A stretch of 38,155 nt of DNA from Flavobacteriaceae bacterium (lineage in GTDB: Bacteria; Bacteroidota; Bacteroidia; Flavobacteriales; Flavobacteriaceae). Below the pieces are notes generated by a model. The model did not search any database. It saw only the letters and a list, made by a program, of their open reading frames with translations, and had not been told where the DNA came from. The translations under genes were made by a program, and so were the position numbers. This document shows positions 15,577-24,892 of this stretch, in pieces. Position 1 is the stretch's first letter, and every line of letters begins with the position of its first letter. The DNA lies in NCBI GenBank assembly GCA_013043825.1, contig JABDNM010000230.1, positions 1 to 38,155 on the forward strand. The letters run 5' to 3'.

Positions 15577-16977
15577 ATGAAAATAACCCACCTTTCAGCC
15601 GAATGTTACCCTATTGCCAAGGTTGGCGGACTTGCCGATGTAGTAGGGGCATTGCCCAAGTATCAGAACGACCTTGGGGCCGAAAGCAGCGTGATCATGC
15701 CGTTCTACAACAATGCCTACACTCAAAAAAACGAATTTGAAGAGGTCTACACGGGCACTGTGATTGTGGGTAGGCAATTCGATTTTCGGTTGTTGAGCTT
15801 GAAGGACAATTCATTGGGTTATGACCTCTACCTTGTAGATATCCCTGAGCTATTGTTCACCCCTTCGGTCTATTCCGATTATGACACCAATCGGTTTCTG
15901 GCATTCCAGGTGGCCGCCCTTACTTGGATAGCACAAGATGCGCAAAAACCGGATGTAATTCATTGTCACGATCATCACACTGGTCTGATACCGTTTATGG
16001 TGTCCCATTGTTTAGCATTCAGCGGTCTCGCTCATATACCAACTGTACTCACTATTCATAACGCTCAATACCAGGGGTGGTTTTCACAAGATCTAATTAC
16101 GCTCCTCCCCGAATTCCCGGCTTCAAAATTTGGATTCCTGGAGTGGGATAATTCTATAAACCCATTAGCGGCAGGGATTAAATGCGCCTGGAGAGTTAAT
16201 ACGGTATCGCCAAGCTATATGGAAGAATTGAAACTGAAAGCCAATGGTTTGGAAAGCCTGCTACGCAATGAAAGTGCTAAATGTTCGGGTATTCTGAATG
16301 GCATTGATGCTGAAGTTTGGAATCCTGAAACAGACCACTATCTTATTCAAAACTATCCCAATAGCCGAGTGCAATCTGGAAAGAAGGCAAACAAAGCCTG
16401 GTTGTGTAAAACATTCGGCCTGGATCCGTCCAGGCCCCTGTTCGCCTTCATTGGAAGGTTAGTGGGAGAAAAAGGTGCAGATCTTTTTCCCGAAATCTTT
16501 TCGAATGTATTATCCTCCCACGAAATTTCAGTACTTTTATTAGGGTCGGGTCATTCCGGGGTAGAGCAACAACTTCGCCACCTTAAAGATTGGCATGGTG
16601 GTTCATATAATTGCTACATAGGGTATAACGAAGAGCTTTCGCATATTATCTATGCGGGTGCGGATTATCTGCTCATGCCATCGCGCGTTGAACCTTGCGG
16701 ATTGAACCAGATGTATGCTTTGAGGTATGGTACCATTCCTGTTGTATCCAGTGTAGGTGGATTAAAAGATACGGTCATCGATGTAGGTGATGGGGGTTTC
16801 GGAATTAGGCACGACTATGTAAATGTAGGTGAGGTTTGTCATGCCGTCGAACGAGGAGTTCGGCTTTATGAAGACCAGGCGACTTTTCGAAAGATCCGAA
16901 GGAAGATCATGAAAATAGACCATTCGTGGAATGCTTCAGCACAGAAATACATTGAACTATACGAATCGATAATATAA
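15577..16977 (+). CDS. glgA: glycogen synthase (ADP-glucose type)
   Basis: A GT5-family enzyme that adds glucose from ADP-glucose to the non-reducing ends of alpha-1,4-glucan. It is 466 aa. The N-terminal KVGGLADVVGALPK is the ADP-glucose loop (E. coli has KTGGL). DVIHCHDHHTGLIPFM, VLTIHNAQYQGWF and INPLAAGIKCAWRVNTVSPSY are family signatures. The C-terminal half has FIGRLVGEKGADL and the catalytic and nucleotide site PSRVEPCGLNQMYALRYGTI. A weak box (TATTTTG, 15543-15549) lies 27 bases upstream. It is the first of three adjacent glycogen-synthesis genes; the next starts 6 bases later. Confidence 0.95.
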   Translation: MKITHLSAECYPIAKVGGLADVVGALPKYQNDLGAESSVIMPFYNNAYTQKNEFEEVYTGTVIVGRQFDFRLLSLKDNSLGYDLYLVDIPELLFTPSVYSDYDTNRFLAFQVAALTWIAQDAQKPDVIHCHDHHTGLIPFMVSHCLAFSGLAHIPTVLTIHNAQYQGWFSQDLITLLPEFPASKFGFLEWDNSINPLAAGIKCAWRVNTVSPSYMEELKLKANGLESLLRNESAKCSGILNGIDAEVWNPETDHYLIQNYPNSRVQSGKKANKAWLCKTFGLDPSRPLFAFIGRLVGEKGADLFPEIFSNVLSSHEISVLLLGSGHSGVEQQLRHLKDWHGGSYNCYIGYNEELSHIIYAGADYLLMPSRVEPCGLNQMYALRYGTIPVVSSVGGLKDTVIDVGDGGFGIRHDYVNVGEVCHAVERGVRLYEDQATFRKIRRKIMKIDHSWNASAQKYIELYESII

Positions 16978-16983
16978 AACACT

Positions 16984-18249
16984 ATGATCAACGATAAAGT
17001 ACTCGGTATCATTTTAGGTGGAGGACAAGGCTCCAGGTTATATCCTTTAACAGAATCCCGGTCAAAACCCGCGGTACCCATCGCCGGAAAATACCGTCTC
17101 GTTGATATTCCCATTTCGAACTGCATTAATTCAGATATCAAACGCATGTTCGTATTAACACAGTTCAACTCTGCCTCCTTGAACAGGCACATAAAGAACA
17201 CCTATCATTTTAGCTTTTTCAGTTCGGCATTTGTGGATGTACTGGCTGCAGAACAAACCCCCGATAACAAAACCTGGTTCCAGGGAACGGCAGATGCCGT
17301 TCGGCAAAGTATGCATCACTTCTTGCGCCACGATTTCGATTATGCTTTGATTTTGTCCGGAGATCAGTTGTACCAAATGGACTTAAATGATATGCTTCAG
17401 GCTCACGTGAATGCCGACGCAAAGATCAGTATCGCGACCTTACCAGTTACAGCCCGGGAGGCCACTTCCTTCGGAATCCTGAAAACCAATGACGAGAATG
17501 AGATCACCGCGTTCATTGAAAAACCAGGAGAGGACCTGCTTCCGGAATGGACCTCGCAAGTAAGTCAGGACATGCAGGCGGCTGGGAGAAATCACCTTGC
17601 GTCCATGGGAATATACATTTTCAACCGTGATCTATTGATCGAATTGATGAACGATCCTGAAACCATCGATTTTGGAAAGGAGATCATTCCGCAGAACATT
17701 CATAAGCACAAAACCTTAAGTTACCAGTTCGAAGGATACTGGACCGATATTGGGAACATCGATTCTTTTTTCGATGCAAACCTAGGCCTTACCGATGATA
17801 TCCCCGATTTTGACCTGTACCATAATGTGAATCGCATCTATACGCGTGCCCGGATCCTGCCAACGACCAAGATATCCGGCACAAAGCTCAACCGGGCTGT
17901 GATCGCTGAAGGATGTCTCATCAACGCGGCTTCTATTGAACATTCTGTTATCGGGATTCGGTCCCGAATTGGTCATGATTCTGAAGTTATCAGTACGTAC
18001 ATGATGGGGGGAGATCTATATCAAAATTTGGACGATATGGCACTGAAACAATCTAAAACTCCGATGGGAATTGGCGACCGCTGTTTTATAAAAAATGCCA
18101 TCCTCGACAAGAACTGCTGTATTGGGGACGATGTTAAGATCGATGGTAGTAAACATTCGGAAGATGTTGAAACCGACACCTATGTGATCAAAGACGGAAT
18201 CGTAGTTGTTAAAAAAAATGCGGTCATTCCAAACGGTTCCGAGATCTAA
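16984..18249 (+). CDS. glgC: glucose-1-phosphate adenylyltransferase
   Basis: Makes ADP-glucose from ATP and glucose-1-phosphate, the committed step of bacterial glycogen synthesis. The 421-aa protein has the nucleotidyltransferase start LGGGQGSRLYPLTESRSKPA and the following YRLVDIPISNCINSDI. The catalytic aspartate is in LILSGDQLYQMD, and the sugar-binding segment is ITAFIEKPGE. A left-handed beta-helix domain makes up the C-terminal 120 residues (repeats around VIGIRSRIG and IGDRCFIKNAILDKNCCIG). Family members are usually regulated by glycolytic intermediates; effector sites were not examined. It is flanked by glgA and glgB with gaps of only 6 and 5 bases. Confidence 0.95.
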   Translation: MINDKVLGIILGGGQGSRLYPLTESRSKPAVPIAGKYRLVDIPISNCINSDIKRMFVLTQFNSASLNRHIKNTYHFSFFSSAFVDVLAAEQTPDNKTWFQGTADAVRQSMHHFLRHDFDYALILSGDQLYQMDLNDMLQAHVNADAKISIATLPVTAREATSFGILKTNDENEITAFIEKPGEDLLPEWTSQVSQDMQAAGRNHLASMGIYIFNRDLLIELMNDPETIDFGKEIIPQNIHKHKTLSYQFEGYWTDIGNIDSFFDANLGLTDDIPDFDLYHNVNRIYTRARILPTTKISGTKLNRAVIAEGCLINAASIEHSVIGIRSRIGHDSEVISTYMMGGDLYQNLDDMALKQSKTPMGIGDRCFIKNAILDKNCCIGDDVKIDGSKHSEDVETDTYVIKDGIVVVKKNAVIPNGSEI

Positions 18250-18254
18250 GCTAT

Positions 18255-20165
18255 ATGGCGAACGTACAATCTTTCAGTCTATTCACCGACTTTGATATTA
18301 ATTTATTCACCGCCGGGAAGCATTTCAAACTTTACGAGAAATTTGGTGCGCACTACCTGGAGGTTGATGGAGTGTGGGGTGTTTATTTTTCAGTATGGGC
18401 TCCTTCGGCGAAACAGGTAAATGTGATGGGCGACTTCAATTTCTGGAACGGAGACGATCATCCGCTCAATGTTCGATGGGACTCCTCGGGGATCTGGGAA
18501 GGATTCATTCCCGGGGTTGAACATGGAAGCAGGTACAAATTCAAAATATACTCCAACAACAACAACATTGTTACTGAAAAGATCGATCCCTATGCCACGT
18601 TCTTTGAGGAGCCTCCCAGAACAGCCTCGATTATCTGGGATATTGCTAACTACAAGTGGGGCGACAAGGATTGGATGTCCTATCGTAAAGATAAAAACAG
18701 TCTGGACAGGCCTTATTCGGTCTATGAATTGCATTTGGGGTCCTGGAAAAGAGGGGAAGATGGTCAGAGTTTCCTTTCATACGAACAACTAGCTAAGGAA
18801 TTGGTGGAATACGTGAAAGAAATGAATTTTACACACGTTGAATTCATGCCTGTCATGGAATATCCGTACGATCCTTCCTGGGGCTATCAATTGGTGGGCT
18901 ATTATGCGCCTACCTCTCGTTTTGGAAACCCCCAGCAATTCATGAAACTCATTGATACTCTCCATCAAAACGATATAGGGGTAATACTGGACTGGGTGCC
19001 CTCTCACTTCCCGTCGGACGCACACGGACTTGGGTTTTTCGACGGTTCGCATTTGTATGAGCATCCGGACACCAAAAAAGGCTATCATCCAGATTGGGAA
19101 AGCCTGATCTTTAATTACGAACGCAATGAAGTGCGCTCATTCCTCATTAGTAACGCTTTTTTCTGGTTAGAAAATTATCATGTGGATGGTTTACGCGTGG
19201 ATGCCGTAGCTTCGATGATCTATTTGGATTATTCCCGTAATGACGGTGAGTGGGATCCGAATGAGCATGGAGGACGAGAAAACCTGGCGGCCATCTCATT
19301 TCTGCAAGACTTCAATGAAGCGGTTTATTCGAATTTTGACGGGGTGCAAACCATCGCCGAAGAATCGACAGCTTTTTCGGGTGTAACGCGCTCCAGGGAG
19401 CATGGCGGATTAGGATTTGGGATGAAGTGGATGATGGGCTGGATGCATGATACGCTGAAGTACTTTTCGAAGGATCCTATCTATCGCAAGCACCATCAGA
19501 ACGATATTACTTTTAGCCTGGCGTATGCTTATTCTGAAAATTTCATGCTTCCCCTTTCTCATGATGAAGTAGTTTACGGAAAACGATCGATTTTGGGCAA
19601 AATGCCTGGGGATGAATGGCAACGATTCGCCAATATGCGACTATTGTATGGTTATATGTTCACCCACCCGGGGACCAAATTGCTTTTTATGGGTTCAGAG
19701 TTCGGTCAATCCAGTGAATGGAACTTCGCTTCCGGATTGGACTGGTACCTGCTGAAGTACGAACCGCATCAGGGGGTACAGACATACATGAAAGATTTGA
19801 ATGCGTTGTATCGCGACTCTCCGGCCTTGTACGAAAAGGCCTTTAGCCAGGAAGGCTTCGAATGGATCAATTATGGCGATAGTGAAAATTCGGTGATCAC
19901 CTACATTCGAAAAGGACATGATGCCGAGAACGATCTTGTTGTTATCTGTAACTTCACTGCTGTGGTGCGGGAAGGTTACGAAATTGGCATTCCCCGTAAA
20001 GGGAAGCTAGTTCCTGTGTTCAATAGTGATGACAAAAAATACGGCGGAAGCGGTGTGTCCAATGCCAAATCCATCAAGATCAAAAAAACCGCGAGAGACG
20101 GAAAATCACATTCAGCCGCCATTACATTACCTCCATTGGGGATGGCTGTCTTTAAGATCGCCTGA
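18255..20165 (+). CDS. glgB: 1,4-alpha-glucan branching enzyme
   Basis: A GH13 enzyme that cuts alpha-1,4 chains and rejoins them in alpha-1,6 linkage to branch glycogen. It is 636 aa. The N-terminal CBM48-type module (YFSVWAPSAKQVNVMGDFNFW) is followed by the catalytic barrel. YSVYELHLGSWKR and ELVEYVKEMNFTHVEFMPVME are typical. The nucleophile is Asp316 (DGLRVDAVASMIYLDY), the acid/base lies in IAEEST (Glu369/Glu370) and the third carboxylate is Asp437 (PLSHDEVVYGKRS). The C-terminal all-beta domain is present (LVVICNFTAVVREGYEIGIP). It is the last of the tight glgA-glgC-glgB cluster; the GH31 gene starts 104 bases later. Confidence 0.96.
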   Translation: MANVQSFSLFTDFDINLFTAGKHFKLYEKFGAHYLEVDGVWGVYFSVWAPSAKQVNVMGDFNFWNGDDHPLNVRWDSSGIWEGFIPGVEHGSRYKFKIYSNNNNIVTEKIDPYATFFEEPPRTASIIWDIANYKWGDKDWMSYRKDKNSLDRPYSVYELHLGSWKRGEDGQSFLSYEQLAKELVEYVKEMNFTHVEFMPVMEYPYDPSWGYQLVGYYAPTSRFGNPQQFMKLIDTLHQNDIGVILDWVPSHFPSDAHGLGFFDGSHLYEHPDTKKGYHPDWESLIFNYERNEVRSFLISNAFFWLENYHVDGLRVDAVASMIYLDYSRNDGEWDPNEHGGRENLAAISFLQDFNEAVYSNFDGVQTIAEESTAFSGVTRSREHGGLGFGMKWMMGWMHDTLKYFSKDPIYRKHHQNDITFSLAYAYSENFMLPLSHDEVVYGKRSILGKMPGDEWQRFANMRLLYGYMFTHPGTKLLFMGSEFGQSSEWNFASGLDWYLLKYEPHQGVQTYMKDLNALYRDSPALYEKAFSQEGFEWINYGDSENSVITYIRKGHDAENDLVVICNFTAVVREGYEIGIPRKGKLVPVFNSDDKKYGGSGVSNAKSIKIKKTARDGKSHSAAITLPPLGMAVFKIA

Positions 20166-20269
20166 TCCATGAAATTTCTATTAACAATGACTTGTTGATT
20201 TTTGCTAAACAAATCAAGCTATAAGACCTTATATTTTCTTAGGTTTACACTTCCAATTCAGAAAATTTT

Positions 20270-22675
20270 ATGATTACCAATACTGAACTTGAACATAAAG
20301 GAAACCAGTTTCCTTCCAAAATAAAATCGTACGAAAAAAACATAGACACCTTACACTTCCGCACAGAAAATGATGTGGAGCTTCAGCTTACTGTGCTGCG
20401 CGATAGTGTAATTCGTTTTCGATACACCACTTCAAACGACTTCAACAAGGATTTCTCCTATGCGATTACAAAATATGCCCGAACGGGCTACAATGAACTT
20501 GAAGTTGAAGAGGAGGCAAATCAATATGTGATCACCACAAAGCGATTGATCTGTAAGGTGAATAAGAAAACCCTGAAAGTCTCCTTATTCGATGCTAACG
20601 ATGGAGCGTTGATCAACCAGGATGAGCTTGGCTTCCATTGGGAGGAAAGCTATGAGTTTGGCGGGAATGTTGTGAAAATGAGCAAAACAACCCTGGATGG
20701 CGAGAGTTTCTATGGCCTGGGAGACAAGCCCGTTCACCTCAACTTAAAAGGCCGTCGATTTGAAAATTGGGTGACCGATGCTTATGCCTACGGAAAGGGT
20801 ACAGACCCCATCTATAAAACCATTCCTTTCTACACAGGGCTTACCAAGAATAAAGCTTACGGAATTTTCTTCGACAATACATTTCGTTCCTATTTCGATT
20901 TTGCCCACGAGCGAATGAACGTGACCAGTTTTTGGGCACTAGGCGGTGAGATGAACTATTACTTTATCTATGGCCCTGAGATGACGGACGTGGTGGCCAA
21001 TTATACAGACCTAACAGGGAAGCCACACCAATTACCACCTATGTGGGCCCTTGGTTATCATCAATGTAAATGGAGCTACTATCCCGAATCCAAAGTGAAG
21101 GAAGTAACTGCGAAATTCAGAGAACTGGAAATTCCGTGCGACGCCATCTATCTCGACATCGATTATATGGATGGGTTTCGATGCTTTACATGGAATAAAG
21201 ATCATTTTCCCGATCCCAAAAGGATGGTAAAAGAGCTTTCGGATGATGGCTTCAAAACCGTGGTCATTATAGATCCGGGTATAAAAATAGACAAGGACTA
21301 TTCGGTTTTTAAGGAAGCTTTGGAAAAAGATTATTTCTGTAAAAGAGCCGATGGCCCGTACATGAAGGGTAAAGTTTGGCCGGGGGAATGTTACTTCCCA
21401 GATTTTACCAATCCCGATGTGCGAGAATGGTGGTCGGATCTGTTTCGTGAATTGATCGAGGAGATCGGCGTGAAGGGTGTTTGGAACGATATGAACGAGC
21501 CTGCAGTAATGGAAGTTCCCAATAAAACATTTCCAGACGATGTCCGGCATCATTATGAAGGAAATCCTTGCAGCCATCGCAAGGCACATAATATCTACGG
21601 AATGCAGATGGCCCGGGCTACCTACCAGGGATTGAAAAAATTCGCTTTTCCAAAAAGGCCTTTTGTGATCACTCGAGCCGCTTATTCCGGAACCCAGCGC
21701 TATTCTTCGACCTGGACTGGCGACAATGTCGCTTCCTGGGAACATCTCTGGATCGCAAATGTACAGGCACAGCGCATGGCTATGTCCGGTTTTTCCTTTG
21801 TTGGCAGTGATATAGGCGGTTTTGCCGAGCAACCCAACGGAGAACTGTACGCGCGCTGGATCCAGTTGGGTGTGTTTCATCCATTCTGCAGAACCCATTC
21901 TTCGGGAGATCATGGAGAGCAAGAACCCTGGATGTTCGGAGATGACATCACGGCCATCGTTAAAAAATTCATCGAGCTTCGTTATCAATTACTACCCTAT
22001 CTGTACACGGCTTTTTGGCTGAACCACAAAGATGGGATTCCAATCCTTAAGTCATTGGTTTTATATGATCAGGAAGACTATCAAACTCACTTCCGAACCG
22101 ACGAATTCATATTTGGCGACAAGATTTTCGTTTGTCCAATTATCTTGCCTAATTCGAAGGGTAGACGTTTGTATATGCCTCGGGGTAACTGGTACAACTA
22201 CTGGACAGACGAAGTCGTTGCTGGGGGAAAAGAAATGTGGGTGGATGCCGATATTGACAGCATGCCGGTTTTTGTAAAAGAAGGTGCCATCATCCCAAAA
22301 TACCCTGTACAGCAATTTGTTGGAGAGAAAGAATTTGACGAGCTTACACTGAATGTTTACTATAAGAAGGGCAAGGAAACATCAGTGCTTTATGAAGATG
22401 CCCATGACGGTTACGATTATACAAAAGGAAGGTATAGTCACCGAAGCTTCAAACTAACGGGTAAATCTGGTGAACTTATTATTCAGCAACACAAATCAGG
22501 GAAATACGAGACGACCTACACCAAGTTCCGTCTCAAATTAAAGGGTATTCCATTCGAGATCGCGACCATCGAGATCGACAACGAAGAAATTCCCTTTGAA
22601 GAAGCGAAAGTAAACGGAGATAATACCTTGTTGATCGATAAGGAATTTACCGAGTTACATGTTATAAGCGCCTAG
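20270..22675 (+). CDS. GH31-family alpha-glucosidase
   Basis: An 801-aa glycoside hydrolase family 31 enzyme. The N-terminal beta-sandwich domain holds FYGLGDKPVHLNLKGRRFENW. The catalytic barrel has IYLDIDYMDGFRCFTWNKDHFPDP, the nucleophile Asp407 in VWNDMNEPAVME, and acid/base Asp485 in WTGDNVASWEHL. C-terminal beta domains follow (LPNSKGRRLYMPRGNWYNYW). There is no signal peptide, so it acts in the cytoplasm. Family members release glucose from alpha-1,4 or alpha-1,6 glucans and oligosaccharides. Its place behind glgB suggests work on glycogen or maltodextrins, an inference; alpha-xylosidase activity is less likely but possible. It converges on the small lipoprotein gene with 3 bases between stops. 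Confidence 0.93.
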   Translation: MITNTELEHKGNQFPSKIKSYEKNIDTLHFRTENDVELQLTVLRDSVIRFRYTTSNDFNKDFSYAITKYARTGYNELEVEEEANQYVITTKRLICKVNKKTLKVSLFDANDGALINQDELGFHWEESYEFGGNVVKMSKTTLDGESFYGLGDKPVHLNLKGRRFENWVTDAYAYGKGTDPIYKTIPFYTGLTKNKAYGIFFDNTFRSYFDFAHERMNVTSFWALGGEMNYYFIYGPEMTDVVANYTDLTGKPHQLPPMWALGYHQCKWSYYPESKVKEVTAKFRELEIPCDAIYLDIDYMDGFRCFTWNKDHFPDPKRMVKELSDDGFKTVVIIDPGIKIDKDYSVFKEALEKDYFCKRADGPYMKGKVWPGECYFPDFTNPDVREWWSDLFRELIEEIGVKGVWNDMNEPAVMEVPNKTFPDDVRHHYEGNPCSHRKAHNIYGMQMARATYQGLKKFAFPKRPFVITRAAYSGTQRYSSTWTGDNVASWEHLWIANVQAQRMAMSGFSFVGSDIGGFAEQPNGELYARWIQLGVFHPFCRTHSSGDHGEQEPWMFGDDITAIVKKFIELRYQLLPYLYTAFWLNHKDGIPILKSLVLYDQEDYQTHFRTDEFIFGDKIFVCPIILPNSKGRRLYMPRGNWYNYWTDEVVAGGKEMWVDADIDSMPVFVKEGAIIPKYPVQQFVGEKEFDELTLNVYYKKGKETSVLYEDAHDGYDYTKGRYSHRSFKLTGKSGELIIQQHKSGKYETTYTKFRLKLKGIPFEIATIEIDNEEIPFEEAKVNGDNTLLIDKEFTELHVISA

Positions 22676-22678
22676 TAA

Positions 22679-22912
22679 TTAACCGCCACAATTCGTTCCC
22701 GTGGCCTCTAGGTCATCCAAATAAAGATCGTAATCGGTCCCTGTATCCTCACCATTTACCGAGGCATTGCCGTTGCTCTCCCGGCAAAGTTGAAAAGTTG
22801 GAGTGATATCGCTGCTACAGGTAGTACAAACCCGGGCATCGTCCTTTTTACAGCTAAGAGTAGCGGTACATAGAACCAGCATTAGTAGAATAGGCTTCAA
22901 GTATTGTCGCAT
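22679..22912 (-). CDS. small cysteine-containing lipoprotein
   Basis: A 77-aa protein with a lipoprotein signal: basic start, hydrophobic stretch (PILLMLVLCTATLS) and lipobox ending at Cys21, followed by KKDD. The mature part has four more cysteines at 29, 32, 43 and 75, including a CTTC motif, so two disulfides or a metal site are possible. VNGEDTGTDYDLYLDDLEATG is acidic. I recognise no named family. The ATG overlaps the stop codon of the upstream antiporter by one base (TAATG), so it is translated from the antiporter message. Location is probably periplasmic or outer-membrane, attached by lipid. Confidence 0.78.
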   Translation of the reverse strand: MRQYLKPILLMLVLCTATLSCKKDDARVCTTCSSDITPTFQLCRESNGNASVNGEDTGTDYDLYLDDLEATGTNCGG

Positions 22913-24759
22913 TATGTTTCCAAACTTTCAATTTTAGGCTCCAGGGGAGTTCCCAGGTAAACCAATTTACTGCCTTTTTGAATTTGCACCGCTTCCTTAT
23001 TGTAGGAAGAGATAATTTGTAGCACTCCTTCAGCATCCTTGATAAAAAGCGGAACACTTTCCTTATTTCGATTGGTAGTATCGATGAGTTTGTCGTAATG
23101 CTCCTTTCCGTTCAATTCTATCTCCTGTATGCTGGGGTTTTGATTCGCCACCTTATCGATGGATGCAAAATCGTCTATATGTGAAAACAGCCCTTGCTGT
23201 GGATTATTGTTTGGGTTTTTCATTTCCTCGGAAGTGATCAATCGAAACGCTCCATTTTCGCCAAACTGCTTTTTAAATTTGTTTAACACATATTTATTGA
23301 TCTCTGAATTGGCCGTCAAAGACATCAAATAGCCAATATCGCTTAATTCTACATTATCCTCCAGGGTGTCTGAATAGATATTTGCACTGAAGGCTTCGAG
23401 CCCCATTTCAGTCGCTTTTTGAATGTTGTTCTCGTTACTATCTATAAGTACCACCCTGCGGTTGTTGTCGTTCAAATAACTCGCTACGATCCTGGGAAAT
23501 TTAGACGCCCCTATGATTAATACACCTTCAGATTCTTTCAAAAATACGCCAACGATCTTTGCAAAGTAGCGAGCGGTAGTTGCATTCAGTAAAACGGTAA
23601 TGAGCACTACGGCAAATACGAGTGGGGTGATGTATTCAGCGCCCGGAACCCCTTTTATCGCAAGCTTCGTTCCGAAAAGTGAGGCTATCCCGGCAGCAAC
23701 GATCCCTCGGGGTCCTACCCAGCTTATAAACAATTTTTCATTGAGCTTCAAAGGAGATCTGCTGGTGCTTAAAAAGACACCTATGGGTCGAATAAGAAAG
23801 ATCACGATCGCAAAAAGAATGGCGGTTTTCCAGCTTTTAATAAGTAATAGTTCTTCAAAATTTATGTTCGCGGCCAACACGATAAACAGGATGGAGATAA
23901 GCAACACGCTTAACGATTCCTTGAAGTAAAGCAGCTCTTTGAGGTATCCGGAGTTTGTATTGCCCAATACCATCCCCATAACCACAACTGCAAGGAGTCC
24001 CGATTCGTGAGCGAATGCATCGGAAAGTACAAAAACCCCCAGCACTGCGGCCAGGGCGAAAACATTCAGCAGATAATGCGGGATCCATTTTCGGACGATA
24101 ATGAAATTCATAGCATGAGCAAAAGTAAATCCGAAGGTGGTTCCAAAGAGGACAATTTTCCCGAACTCAATAAATGCAGTCTTGGTGAATTCACCTCCGG
24201 CATCTACAGAGATAAATTCAAAAACCAAAACGGCCACCAAGGCTCCAATAGGGTCGATGAGAATTCCTTCCCACTTTAAAACGGCCGAAACATCCTTTTT
24301 AAGCGGGATGTTCCTCAAAATAGGGGTAATTACCGTTGGCCCTGTAACGATGATCAGGGCTGAAAAGAGAAATGAGATCTCCCAGGAGAGGTTGAATACA
24401 AAATGAGCTGCCACGGCCGCCCCAATGAAAGTCACCAGGGAGCCTAGGGTAATTAGTTTGGTGATCACGGGGCCTACATTCTTGATTTCCGACAACTTCA
24501 GTGTAAGGCCGCCTTCAAAAAGAATAATACTGATGGCAAGTGAAACGAAATAAAACAAACTTTCGCCCGCAAAGAGTCCCTTGGATCCATCCCACATAGG
24601 CTCTATCCATTTGGTGCCATCTTCGCTGAGGTATTCGGCGGCGAAGGGACCTACCAGTAGGCCAATGAGAATGAGTGGTAGGATCGCGGGTATTTTCAAC
24701 CTCCACGCCACCCATTGGGCAAGTATGCCAAGTATGATTATCCCTGCTAATTCAACCAT
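22912..24759 (-). CDS. CPA-type cation:proton antiporter with a TrkA-N domain
   Basis: A 615-aa membrane protein. Residues 1 to about 395 form the Na+/H+ exchanger domain with about a dozen helices; FEGGLTLKLSE and GPTVITPILRNIPLK are the transport-core signatures, and DPIGALVAVLVFEFIS carries the aspartate of the ion site. Residues from about 413 form a Rossmann-fold TrkA-N regulatory domain (GVLIIGASKFPRIVASYLN, then VVLIDSNENN). The last 100 residues form a less conserved cytoplasmic part. The expected role is exchange of Na+ or K+ for H+ controlled by nucleotide binding; the ion is not determinable. A TAnnTTTG box lies 16 bases upstream. Co-transcribed with the small lipoprotein. Confidence 0.88.
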   Translation of the reverse strand: MVELAGIIILGILAQWVAWRLKIPAILPLILIGLLVGPFAAEYLSEDGTKWIEPMWDGSKGLFAGESLFYFVSLAISIILFEGGLTLKLSEIKNVGPVITKLITLGSLVTFIGAAVAAHFVFNLSWEISFLFSALIIVTGPTVITPILRNIPLKKDVSAVLKWEGILIDPIGALVAVLVFEFISVDAGGEFTKTAFIEFGKIVLFGTTFGFTFAHAMNFIIVRKWIPHYLLNVFALAAVLGVFVLSDAFAHESGLLAVVVMGMVLGNTNSGYLKELLYFKESLSVLLISILFIVLAANINFEELLLIKSWKTAILFAIVIFLIRPIGVFLSTSRSPLKLNEKLFISWVGPRGIVAAGIASLFGTKLAIKGVPGAEYITPLVFAVVLITVLLNATTARYFAKIVGVFLKESEGVLIIGASKFPRIVASYLNDNNRRVVLIDSNENNIQKATEMGLEAFSANIYSDTLEDNVELSDIGYLMSLTANSEINKYVLNKFKKQFGENGAFRLITSEEMKNPNNNPQQGLFSHIDDFASIDKVANQNPSIQEIELNGKEHYDKLIDTTNRNKESVPLFIKDAEGVLQIISSYNKEAVQIQKGSKLVYLGTPLEPKIESLET

Positions 24760-24775
24760 ATCATAATAATTTTTC

Positions 24776-24783
24776 CAAAATTA
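24776..24783 (-). promoter_or_regulatory. candidate -7 box (TAATTTTG) of the antiporter
   Basis: On the minus strand TAATTTTG matches TAnnTTTG exactly, 16 bases before the antiporter ATG. The leader would be around 10 bases. Confidence 0.45.
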
Positions 24784-24892
24784 CAAGAATTGTCCAGACT
24801 GTCTTGCTTGTTGGTTATATTATTTATTTCTGCAATTTTTCCATGCTTAAAATTTTGCTATCTTTCAAATCCAACCATTTTTTGCCAGGCCA

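Noticed and set aside
21032-21988. Open frame of 318 codons on the minus strand inside the GH31 gene
   Set aside because: It is fully antisense to well-conserved GH31 catalytic sequence and its product has no domain or normal composition; it is a by-product of the real gene.
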